From Methanobacteriota archaeon (GTDB lineage: Archaea; Thermoplasmatota; Poseidoniia; MGIII; CG-Epi1): a DNA stretch of 30,045 nt. Made by a program: the position numbers and the translations under genes. Shown here piece by piece: positions 24,971 to 30,045 of this stretch; position 1 is the stretch's first letter; the number at the start of each line of letters is the position of its first letter. The notes under the pieces are model-generated. The model searched no databases. It was not told the DNA's origin and worked only from the letters and a program-made list of their open reading frames with translations. The DNA is taken from contig JAAZXP010000008.1 of assembly GCA_014240055.1 (NCBI GenBank), forward strand, positions 1 through 30,045, written 5' to 3'.

Positions 24971-25780
24971 ATGAGCTTAGATTACAAAAGAGTGACCACA
25001 AATGTGCTTCAAGAAATGAAGAATAGTAATGAAAAAATTACAATGCTTACTTCATACGATTACACTCTCGCTAAAATAGTAGATAATGCAGGTATAGATG
25101 TAATTCTTGTTGGGGACTCTGCTTCAAACGTCATGGCAGGCCATGAAACGACACTCCCAATTACATTAGACAATATGATTTACCACGCTTCATCTGTTGT
25201 CAGGGCTGCAAAACGATCTTTGGTTGTTGTCGATCTACCATTCGGTTCATATCAAGGTGACTCACGAGTGGCACTCGAATCATCTATAAGAATTATGAAA
25301 GAGTCTGGAGCCCATGCAGTCAAATTAGAAGGCGGAAGTGAAATTATAGAATCTGTTGAAAGAATACTTACTGCAGGAATACCAGTAATGGGACATTTAG
25401 GATTAACTCCACAATCAATATACAAGTTTGGAACATACACAGTAAGAGCTAAGGAAAATGCTGAAGCTGAGAAACTGTTAGAAGACGCACAAGTTCTTGA
25501 AAAAGCAGGATGTTTCTCAATAGTTCTAGAAAAAATACCCGCAGAACTTGCTAAAGAAGTGGCCAAAAAACTGAACATACCAGTAATAGGGATAGGTGCT
25601 GGCGTAGATGTAGATGGACAAGTATTAGTTTTACATGACATGTTGGGAATGACTCATGAATTTAATCCCCGCTTCTTACGAAGATACCTTAACTTGTTCG
25701 AGGATATCAATACAGCCATACAAAATTATGCAAAAGATGTCAAAGATAAAAAATTTCCAAACAAAGATGAGAAATACTGA
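24971..25780 (+). CDS. panB: 3-methyl-2-oxobutanoate hydroxymethyltransferase (ketopantoate hydroxymethyltransferase)
   Basis: Transfers a hydroxymethyl group from methylene-tetrahydrofolate to 2-oxoisovalerate, giving ketopantoate for coenzyme A. The 269-aa TIM-barrel protein shows the family residues: MLTSYDYTLAKIVD, VILVGDSASNVM, VVDLPFGSYQ, VKLEGG, MGHLGLTPQSIYKFG, IVLEKIPAELA and IGIGAGVDVDGQVLVLHD. The acidic residues of the metal and substrate site (VGDS, and E in LEKIP) are present. It is monocistronic in appearance, divergent from nuoA, and followed by a perfect inverted repeat before the next promoter. Confidence 0.96.
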   Translation: MSLDYKRVTTNVLQEMKNSNEKITMLTSYDYTLAKIVDNAGIDVILVGDSASNVMAGHETTLPITLDNMIYHASSVVRAAKRSLVVVDLPFGSYQGDSRVALESSIRIMKESGAHAVKLEGGSEIIESVERILTAGIPVMGHLGLTPQSIYKFGTYTVRAKENAEAEKLLEDAQVLEKAGCFSIVLEKIPAELAKEVAKKLNIPVIGIGAGVDVDGQVLVLHDMLGMTHEFNPRFLRRYLNLFEDINTAIQNYAKDVKDKKFPNKDEKY

Positions 25781-25781
25781 T

Positions 25782-25799
25782 ATACTCAAAAATGAGTAT
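25782..25799. repeat. Perfect 7-bp inverted repeat downstream of panB
   Basis: ATACTCA and TGAGTAT flank an AAAA loop, starting 2 nt after the panB stop. The hairpin is short and AT-rich. It could aid transcript ending or act as a binding site for a regulator of the next promoter, which begins 9 nt later. No direct evidence distinguishes these. Confidence 0.4.
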
Positions 25800-25807
25800 C
25801 TACCCAT

Positions 25808-25816
25808 TATATTTTA
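25808..25816 (+). promoter_or_regulatory. TATA box for arfC
   Basis: TTATATTTT lies about 26 nt before the GTG start at 25839, the spacing for a leaderless archaeal transcript. Confidence 0.45.
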
Positions 25817-25838
25817 ATAGACTACTGATAGAAATTTT

Positions 25839-26468
25839 GTGAGACCTAGAATCATTTTGAATTGCGCAGCTTCAGTAGACGGAAAGATAGCCCTGCCAAA
25901 TAGAAAACAACTCGCCATTTCAAATAATGAGGATTTTGAAAGAGTCCATAAACTCAGAAGTGAATGCGATGCCATAATTGTAGGAATAGGAACAATAATA
26001 GAGGACAATCCCTCTTTGACTGTCAGAAACAATTCCGGTGCAAAACCAATTAGAGTAATTCTGGACACCCATTGCAGAATACCGCCAAACTCTAATGTTT
26101 TACAAGGAAATAGTAAAACTATTGTAGCCGTTGGTGAAAACCCAGATCAAACCAATCTAGAAAATGCAGAAATATTGAGATGTGGTAAGGAAAAAATAAA
26201 TCTGACTAAATTATTAGAGCTTCTCAGCAAGAGAGGAGTTAAGAAAATACTTGTTGAAGGTGGTGAAACTGTTATGTGGTCATTTCTTAAAGAGGAACTT
26301 TTCGATGAATATAATATATTCTTGTCGAGTATGATTATAGGGGGAACTGAAACACCCACGATTGCCGGTGGAAAGGGATTTCAAGACGAAAAATCACTAT
26401 TAAATCTTAAATTAGATAGTGTTAAACAAATTGGAAATGGCATTTTGGTCAAATACAGAAAAAAGTAA
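25839..26468 (+). CDS. arfC: 2,5-diamino-6-ribosylamino-pyrimidinone 5'-phosphate reductase (archaeal RibD reductase domain)
   Basis: Riboflavin and F420 pathway reductase that converts the ribosyl side chain to ribityl using NAD(P)H. The 209-aa protein is the stand-alone RibD C-terminal reductase (dihydrofolate reductase fold) usual in archaea. Motifs are PRIILNCAASVDGKIALP, CDAIIVGIGTIIEDNPSLTV, RVILDTHCRIP and KKILVEGGETVMWSF. The start is GTG 25839, which leaves the family-typical RPRIILN at the N-terminus. No other riboflavin gene is adjacent. Confidence 0.92.
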   Translation: MRPRIILNCAASVDGKIALPNRKQLAISNNEDFERVHKLRSECDAIIVGIGTIIEDNPSLTVRNNSGAKPIRVILDTHCRIPPNSNVLQGNSKTIVAVGENPDQTNLENAEILRCGKEKINLTKLLELLSKRGVKKILVEGGETVMWSFLKEELFDEYNIFLSSMIIGGTETPTIAGGKGFQDEKSLLNLKLDSVKQIGNGILVKYRKK

Positions 26469-26470
26469 AA

Positions 26471-26480
26471 TTAAAATACA
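26471..26480 (+). promoter_or_regulatory. Possible TATA element for purN
   Basis: TTAAAATACA, immediately after the arfC stop, lies about 24-28 nt before the purN ATG, the leaderless spacing. The sequence is only loosely TATA-like. Confidence 0.3.
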
Positions 26481-26498
26481 CAAGTTCTTGGCCACACA

Positions 26499-27104
26499 AT
26501 GAAAGTGGGAGTGATGGCATCCGGGAGAGGAAGTAATTTTCATGCTATCTTAAAAGAATCCCATAATGGAAACCTCCCAAATGTCGAAATAAGACACCTA
26601 ATCGTTAATAAGAAAAGTGCTAAAGCCATTGAAGTAGCACAAGAATATAATATTCCTTTTACAGTAATAGAATCAAAAGATAAAACCAGGAAGGATTTTG
26701 AAAAAGAAGTCGCCGAGTTATTCAAAAAAGAAAATATTGAAATAATTGTACTTGCCGGTTTCATGAGAATATTAACTGATCATTTTGTTAACCTCTATAA
26801 ACACAAAATCATCAACATCCATCCATCTCTATTACCTGCATTTCCTGGTGCCCATGCACATAGAGATGCGATCAACTCGGGTGTGAAAAAAAGCGGGTGC
26901 ACAGTACATTTTGTAGACGAGGGCGTTGATTCTGGACCTATTATTATGCAGGCTTCAGTTGATATTGAAGAGGGTGAAAGTGAAGAGTCATTATCCTCTA
27001 AAATATTAGTTAGAGAACATCAAATTTTCCCAAAAACTCTTGAACTATTATGCTCAAACAAGATAGAGATAATTGGACAAAACGTTAAAATCAATCCTGA
27101 CTAA
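26499..27104 (+). CDS. purN: Phosphoribosylglycinamide formyltransferase (formyl-tetrahydrofolate-dependent)
   Basis: Purine biosynthesis step 3: transfers formyl from 10-formyl-tetrahydrofolate to glycinamide ribonucleotide. The protein has 201 aa. The phosphate-binding SGRGSNFHAIL loop is near the N-terminus, followed by LAGFMRIL. The catalytic residues Asn106, His108 (INIHPSLLPAFPG) and Asp144 (EGVDSGPIIMQ) have the same numbering as in E. coli PurN. The stop is directly followed by the TATA box of the ribosomal operon. Confidence 0.96.
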   Translation: MKVGVMASGRGSNFHAILKESHNGNLPNVEIRHLIVNKKSAKAIEVAQEYNIPFTVIESKDKTRKDFEKEVAELFKKENIEIIVLAGFMRILTDHFVNLYKHKIINIHPSLLPAFPGAHAHRDAINSGVKKSGCTVHFVDEGVDSGPIIMQASVDIEEGESEESLSSKILVREHQIFPKTLELLCSNKIEIIGQNVKINPD

Positions 27105-27105
27105 T

Positions 27106-27115
27106 ATTTTATATA
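27106..27115 (+). promoter_or_regulatory. TATA box for the rpl18e-rpl13-rps9-rpoN operon
   Basis: TTTTATATA-type element 43-52 nt before ATG 27158. The predicted start of transcription is near 27138, giving a leader of about 20 nt. It lies immediately after the purN stop. Confidence 0.5.
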
Positions 27116-27157
27116 CACAACAGTCTGGCCGCCAACCTGCGTTTGGAATATTCAGCA

Positions 27158-27529
27158 ATGTCTTTGAAACAAATCACCCGAAAAAGCAATTCAGAGCTAG
27201 TCAAAACCATAGATAATTTGAAGAAAGCATCTCGTGAAAACGATGCACCACTATGGAGAAGTATAGCTTTAAAATTGGAAGGATCATCACGAAACTGGCA
27301 TAATGTAAATGTTAGTAAATTAGAATATAATGTAGATAAAAACGGTAAAGCCATCATTCCTGGAAAACTAATGGGAACTGGCATTCTTACTAAAAAAGTA
27401 ACCGTTGCAGCATATAGCTTTACACATTCAGCTAAAGAAAAAGTCGAAGCTGCTGGCGGAAAATGCTTTACATACAGTGAAATGATTAAAAAGAGTCCGA
27501 AAGGTACAGATGTAAAGGTGATCGGTTAA
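27158..27529 (+). CDS. rpl18e: Ribosomal protein L18e
   Basis: Archaeal/eukaryotic large-subunit protein, first of a conserved archaeal cluster (L18e-L13-S9-RpoN). From ATG 27158 it is 123 aa, the usual size. Characteristic segments are LKKASRENDAPLWRSIALKL, IPGKLMGTGILTKKVTVAA and SFTHSAKEKVEAAGGKCFTY. A TTG at 27143 would add five residues; ATG is preferred as it matches family length. The stop overlaps the L13 start by one base in TAATG. Confidence 0.95.
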   Translation: MSLKQITRKSNSELVKTIDNLKKASRENDAPLWRSIALKLEGSSRNWHNVNVSKLEYNVDKNGKAIIPGKLMGTGILTKKVTVAAYSFTHSAKEKVEAAGGKCFTYSEMIKKSPKGTDVKVIG

Positions 27530-27942
27530 TGATAGTTATAGATGCTAGTGGATGTATTATGGGTCGATTAGCCAGTTCAGTAGCAAAAAGTTTGTTAAAT
27601 GGAGAGAAAGTCCACGTAATCAATGCAGAAAATGCAGTAATCTCAGGAACTAAAGATATGGTCTTTGGAGAATACATTGAGAAACGTAACTTGAACCACC
27701 CTAGAAAGGGGCCATTCTATCCCCGCATGCCACATCTGATGTTAAAGAGAGCAGTTAGGGGAATGATACCTTATCAAAAACCAAGAGGACGAGAAGCGTT
27801 CAAAAGATTAAAAGTAGATGTAGGCACTCCTATTTCCTTAAAAGAGGAGAAAGCTCAAACTATTGATAATGCAAAAATGAATGATAAATCAAAATATGTT
27901 AAACTCGGATATGTTTCCAAAATATTGGGAGCCAAATTCTAA
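27529..27942 (+). CDS. rpl13: Ribosomal protein L13
   Basis: A 137-aa L13p. Conserved features are VIDASGCIMGRLASSVAKSL, HVINAENAVISGTKD, the basic HPRKGPFYPRMPH and AVRGMIPYQKPRGREAFKRL. It is coupled on both sides by TAATG overlaps with L18e and S9. Confidence 0.97.
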   Translation: MIVIDASGCIMGRLASSVAKSLLNGEKVHVINAENAVISGTKDMVFGEYIEKRNLNHPRKGPFYPRMPHLMLKRAVRGMIPYQKPRGREAFKRLKVDVGTPISLKEEKAQTIDNAKMNDKSKYVKLGYVSKILGAKF

Positions 27943-28343
27943 TGGTAAAAATCATACACACTAGTGGTAAAAGGAAAACTGCTATTGCCAGAGCAACATT
28001 AAAATCTGGTAAAGGTAGAGTCAGAATCAATAACAAACCTGTCGAATTTTATCAACCTGAATTGGCAAGACTAAAAATTCAAGAACCTCTAGAATTAGCT
28101 GTAAAACAGAGAAATAAAGTTGATATTAACATAAGTGTCCAAGGCGGAGGAGTAATGGGTCAAGCTGAAGCTGCACGTACTGCTATTGCAAGAGGTATAA
28201 TCGAATGGTTTGGAGATGAAGAATTACAAAAACTATTCCAAAGCTACGACCGCGCATTATTAGTTAATGACACTAGACGTAAAGAGCCAAAACACCCAAT
28301 GGGTCGTGGAGCTCGTAAGAAGAGGCAGAAATCATATAGGTGA
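27942..28343 (+). CDS. rps9: Ribosomal protein S9
   Basis: A 133-aa S9p. It has HTSGKRKTAIARATLKSGKG near the start, the glycine-rich SVQGGGVMGQAEAARTAIAR and the universal C-terminal RRKEPKHPMGRGARKKRQKS-YR tail that reaches the ribosomal P site. The TGA stop lies 6 nt before rpoN. Confidence 0.97.
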   Translation: MVKIIHTSGKRKTAIARATLKSGKGRVRINNKPVEFYQPELARLKIQEPLELAVKQRNKVDINISVQGGGVMGQAEAARTAIARGIIEWFGDEELQKLFQSYDRALLVNDTRRKEPKHPMGRGARKKRQKSYR

Positions 28344-28349
28344 AGTAAA

Positions 28350-28541
28350 ATGTTAGTACCAGTAAGATGTTTCAGTTGTAACAAAGTAATCGGCGGACAC
28401 TATGAACAATTCATAGAAAGAAGAGCAAATGGCGAAGATCCAGGTGAAGTAATGGATGACTTGGGCGTCAAAAGATATTGCTGTAGAAAAATTTACGTAT
28501 CTCACGTAGACTTAATAGACGAATTATTGCCTTACGATTAA
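28350..28541 (+). CDS. rpoN: DNA-directed RNA polymerase subunit N (Rpb10 homologue)
   Basis: A 63-aa archaeal RNA polymerase assembly subunit. The zinc site is Cys7/Cys10 (RCFSCNK) and Cys44/Cys45 (RYCCRK). VIGGHYEQF and GEDPGEVMDDLGVKRYCCRK are standard. It closes the ribosomal cluster; rpoK and rps2, which follow in many archaea, are absent. The gene is unrelated to bacterial sigma-54. Confidence 0.96.
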   Translation: MLVPVRCFSCNKVIGGHYEQFIERRANGEDPGEVMDDLGVKRYCCRKIYVSHVDLIDELLPYD

Positions 28542-28565
28542 GGTTCAAAATGAATACAGCATTTA

Positions 28566-28583
28566 TTTAACTATAAAGTTAAA
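28566..28583. terminator. Hairpin at the rpoN/ROK convergent junction, possible bidirectional terminator
   Basis: TTTAACT and AGTTAAA form a perfect 7-bp stem with an ATAA loop in the short gap between two convergent genes, overlapping the ROK kinase stop. Location suggests transcript termination for both strands; there is no long T run. Confidence 0.35.
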
Positions 28584-29407
28584 CACATAGAACCTATAAT
28601 TCCCGAGTTTTTCCCTAATCCAGGTTCTGAGATTAGCTCAGATAGTGAACCTAATTGAGTATATTGGTTCCATATTTTGTCAACATTAGATCTTATCTTA
28701 TTGAACAAATGCTTCTGATTCATAATACCTCCACCCAATATGATTTTGTCAGGAGAATGATTGGAAATGATATTTACTAGTCCAATTGCTAATAATTCAG
28801 CTTCTTTTTGCCAAGCCTCATGCTTTTCGGGGAGTTTAGTTGCTTCAATACCCCACCTAGATTGCATCGAAGGTCCGCTAGCCAGACCTTCCCAACAATT
28901 GCCATGTATTGCACAAATACCCCTAAAATTATCTGAATTAGGAATAAGCATATGTCCTATTTCCAAATGAAAATTGCCAATATGTGGTTTACCACCTAAA
29001 AGGACACCTACACCGATACCAGTACCCACCGTAACATAGACTAAATTTTCACATAGCTTACCAGCACCGTAATGATATTCTCCTAGGGCTGCGGCATTAA
29101 CATCAGTATCAATAAAAATATTTGAACTGACACTTGATAACTCGCTAAAAATATTGACACCGTTCCAACCTTTCTTACTTTCGGCAACTAATAGCCCATA
29201 ATCGGTAGATTCAGAATCAAGAACTAAGGGCCCAAAAGAGCCTACACCTAAGCTACTTATTTTGAAATTATTAAAGAAAGACAATATTTCTAGAAATGTA
29301 CTATTAGGATCACTTGTAGGTATCTCTTTTATCTCAAAAATATCTAAGGGATTCTTGGCAACACATACAATACATTTAGTTCCTCCAAATTCAATACCCC
29401 CTATCAT
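28571..29407 (-). CDS. ROK-family sugar kinase (fructokinase-like)
   Basis: ATP-dependent sugar kinase of 278 aa. The phosphate-binding GGIEFGGTK is at the N-terminus, the catalytic Asp102 lies in IDTDVNAAALGE, and YVTVGTGIGVG follows. The ROK zinc site is His152 (in LEIGH), Cys165, His168 and Cys171 (GICAIHGNCWEGLASGPS). The GIEFGGTK opening and CxxHxxC zinc motif are most like B. subtilis-type fructokinases, but the sugar is not proven. The ATG overlaps the 39-aa ORF in ATGA. The gene ends in TAG inside a hairpin. Confidence 0.9.
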   Translation of the reverse strand: MIGGIEFGGTKCIVCVAKNPLDIFEIKEIPTSDPNSTFLEILSFFNNFKISSLGVGSFGPLVLDSESTDYGLLVAESKKGWNGVNIFSELSSVSSNIFIDTDVNAAALGEYHYGAGKLCENLVYVTVGTGIGVGVLLGGKPHIGNFHLEIGHMLIPNSDNFRGICAIHGNCWEGLASGPSMQSRWGIEATKLPEKHEAWQKEAELLAIGLVNIISNHSPDKIILGGGIMNQKHLFNKIRSNVDKIWNQYTQLGSLSELISEPGLGKNSGIIGSMCLTL

Positions 29408-29523
29408 AATTTCACTCTTTGCTTCTTAGGTCCACCTTTTTTATATCTATTGAAATACTTTTTAGCCTTCTTATCTCCCTTACTTTTTCTTTTCTTCTCG
29501 ACAGTACCAGAATCGTCAGCCAT
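29404..29523 (-). CDS. Small 39-aa lysine-rich protein upstream of the ROK kinase
   Basis: ATG 29523 to TGA 29404 encodes 39 aa: acidic MADDSGTVE followed by an almost continuous basic tail (KKRKSKGDKKAKKYF, then NRYKKGGPKKQRVKL). The stop overlaps the kinase ATG in ATGA, and a TATA box lies about 23 nt upstream, so it appears to be a translated leader gene of the operon. The composition resembles small ribosomal or nucleic-acid-binding proteins, but I do not recognise a family. A chance ORF is possible, though the promoter spacing and exact coupling argue against it. Confidence 0.55.
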   Translation of the reverse strand: MADDSGTVEKKRKSKGDKKAKKYFNRYKKGGPKKQRVKL

Positions 29524-29540
29524 AAAGGCCTAGTAATCGA

Positions 29541-29550
29541 AATATATAAA
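29541..29550 (-). promoter_or_regulatory. TATA box for the 39-aa ORF / ROK kinase operon
   Basis: TTTATATATT on the minus strand is centred about 23 nt before ATG 29523, the spacing for a leaderless mRNA. It directly follows the CCA end of tRNA-Leu, whose transcript would end in this T-rich stretch. Confidence 0.5.
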
Positions 29551-29637
29551 TGGTGCGGGGGGAGGGATTTGAACCCTCGTACCACTAAGGACTGGGACCT
29601 AAACCCAGCGCAATTGGCCTGGCTATGCGACCCCCGC
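29551..29637 (-). tRNA. tRNA-Leu (anticodon UAG)
   Basis: The acceptor stem GCGGGGG/CCCCCGC pairs perfectly, with discriminator A and an encoded CCA (29551-29553). The anticodon stem CTGGG/CCCAG encloses TTTAGGT, so the anticodon is TAG, reading CUA/CUN leucine codons. A long variable arm follows, as expected of class II leucine tRNAs. The T arm is GAGGG-TTCAAAT-CCCTC. No intron is seen. The body without CCA is 84 nt (29554-29637). Confidence 0.95.
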
Positions 29638-29660
29638 TACAATTACCTCTGAACCGCACA

Positions 29661-29670
29661 TTTAATAATA
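29661..29670. promoter_or_regulatory. Shared TATA-like element between tRNA-Leu (-) and the terminal gene (+)
   Basis: TTTAATAATA lies about 28 nt upstream of the tRNA 5' end on the minus strand and about 25 nt upstream of ATG 29690 on the plus strand. AT-rich on both strands, it could serve both genes, the plus-strand mRNA being leaderless. Inferred from spacing. Confidence 0.35.
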
Positions 29671-29689
29671 GAATTGGTCATATGCAGAA

Positions 29690-30045
29690 ATGTTCAAAGA
29701 TATAAAGAAGAAAGCCGAGGAAAAAGCTGGTGAGGTGAAAGATGCAACCTCAAATATGGGAAATAACGTTTTGGATAAAGCAAAACATGTAAAAGATAGT
29801 GCATCTAACTTGGCCACAGGTGCTGCTAAAACAGCTTCGGATGCTGCTTTATCTGCGGGTAAAATGGCAAAAGGCGCAGTAGATTCCGTGATTATTACAA
29901 TCGCTACAAAAATTATTGTGAGTTCTATGAAAAAGGCTGGTAAGAAAGGAACATCCTATATTAGCAATGACAACAAATATCAAAGTTTTATCGATCGTAC
30001 TTGGGAACTATTACCTTTACCTGTAAGACTCATTGGCAAGGATAC
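29690..30045 (+). CDS. Unknown Ala/Lys-rich protein, 3' end outside window
   Basis: ATG 29690 opens a frame of 118 codons with no stop before the window edge. Residues 1-65 are an amphipathic, charged helix-forming region (MFKDIKKKAEEKAGEVKDA, then LDKAKHVKDSASNLATGAAK) resembling LEA- or apolipoprotein-like repeats. A more hydrophobic stretch VDSVIITIATKIIVSS follows, then KKAGKKGTSYIS and a conserved-looking FIDRTWELLPLPVRLIGKD. I do not recognise a family. The N-terminal region suggests membrane or chromosome association (inference). Confidence 0.6.
   Translation, partial: MFKDIKKKAEEKAGEVKDATSNMGNNVLDKAKHVKDSASNLATGAAKTASDAALSAGKMAKGAVDSVIITIATKIIVSSMKKAGKKGTSYISNDNKYQSFIDRTWELLPLPVRLIGKD

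Noticed and set aside
29588..29605. The TAG anticodon of the tRNA as an amber suppressor
   Set aside because: An amber suppressor needs the anticodon CUA; UAG reads CUA/CUN leucine codons, and the long variable arm confirms tRNA-Leu.
29419..29652. Plus-strand ORF of 77 codons
   Set aside because: Its second half is the antisense of tRNA-Leu; the translation is the familiar tRNA-derived pattern, and its first half is antisense to the 39-aa ORF.
1..30045. CRISPR arrays, insertion sequences, rRNA, phage or defence genes
   Set aside because: No regularly spaced direct repeats, transposase or integrase motifs, or rRNA segments were seen on either strand; the content is core metabolic and informational genes.

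Overview
The window is AT-rich archaeal DNA, most likely from a marine planktonic euryarchaeon of the Marine Group II/III (Poseidoniia/Thermoplasmatota) type. The archaeal signature genes are diphthine synthase, the wybutosine enzyme Taw3, the archaeal RibD-type reductase ArfC, ribosomal protein L18e and RNA polymerase subunit N. First genes of operons often have a TATA-like box about 25-30 nt before the start codon (leaderless or short-leader transcripts), while internal genes use Shine-Dalgarno motifs or ATGA/TAATG stop-start overlaps. The lineage assignment is an inference from gene content and style; no rRNA is present.

Layout. 2-157 (+) is the tail of a response-regulator receiver domain. 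154-5138 (-) holds an MDR-family oxidoreductase, taw3, and a lemA gene between two paralogous DUF3137 membrane proteins. 5263-6463 is a divergent pair: a YjbQ-family gene (-) and dph5 (+), the latter interrupted by an in-frame TAG after which the conserved C-terminus continues in frame. 6505-10750 (+) is carA-carB. 10822-13103 (+) is a PAS domain fused to a MenA-like UbiA prenyltransferase, overlapping a polyprenyl diphosphate synthase.

13100-24848 (-) is a compact operon of thirteen genes for a complex I-like enzyme, in the order nuoA-B-C-D-H-I-J1-J2-K-L-M-N plus an unknown 86-aa gene. There is no nuoE, nuoF or nuoG, so the NADH-oxidising module is absent here. Three subunits carry extra domains. 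NuoM begins with a signal peptide and a blue-copper (cupredoxin) domain with all four copper ligands. NuoI has four rather than two [4Fe-4S] motifs. The split NuoJ has about 210 extracellular residues resembling FN3/Ig folds between its last two membrane helices. NuoH has a cytosolic loop insertion and NuoL an extra N-terminal helix.

24971-28541 (+) carries panB, arfC, purN and the expression cluster rpl18e-rpl13-rps9-rpoN. 28571-29637 (-) carries a ROK sugar kinase preceded by a 39-aa basic ORF, and tRNA-Leu(UAG) with an encoded CCA. The window ends inside an alanine/lysine-rich unknown protein (+).

How the parts may work together: the prenyl diphosphate synthase and MenA-like prenyltransferase would make the isoprenoid quinone that the neighbouring complex I-like enzyme reduces. 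The extra ferredoxin-like tail on NuoI suggests a ferredoxin-type electron input. The external copper domain on NuoM points to an unrecognised redox or docking function on the outer membrane face. This decorated complex I and the PAS-prenyltransferase fusion are the most striking features. No mobile elements, rRNA or CRISPR arrays were seen, and no gene-free stretch exceeds 300 bases.
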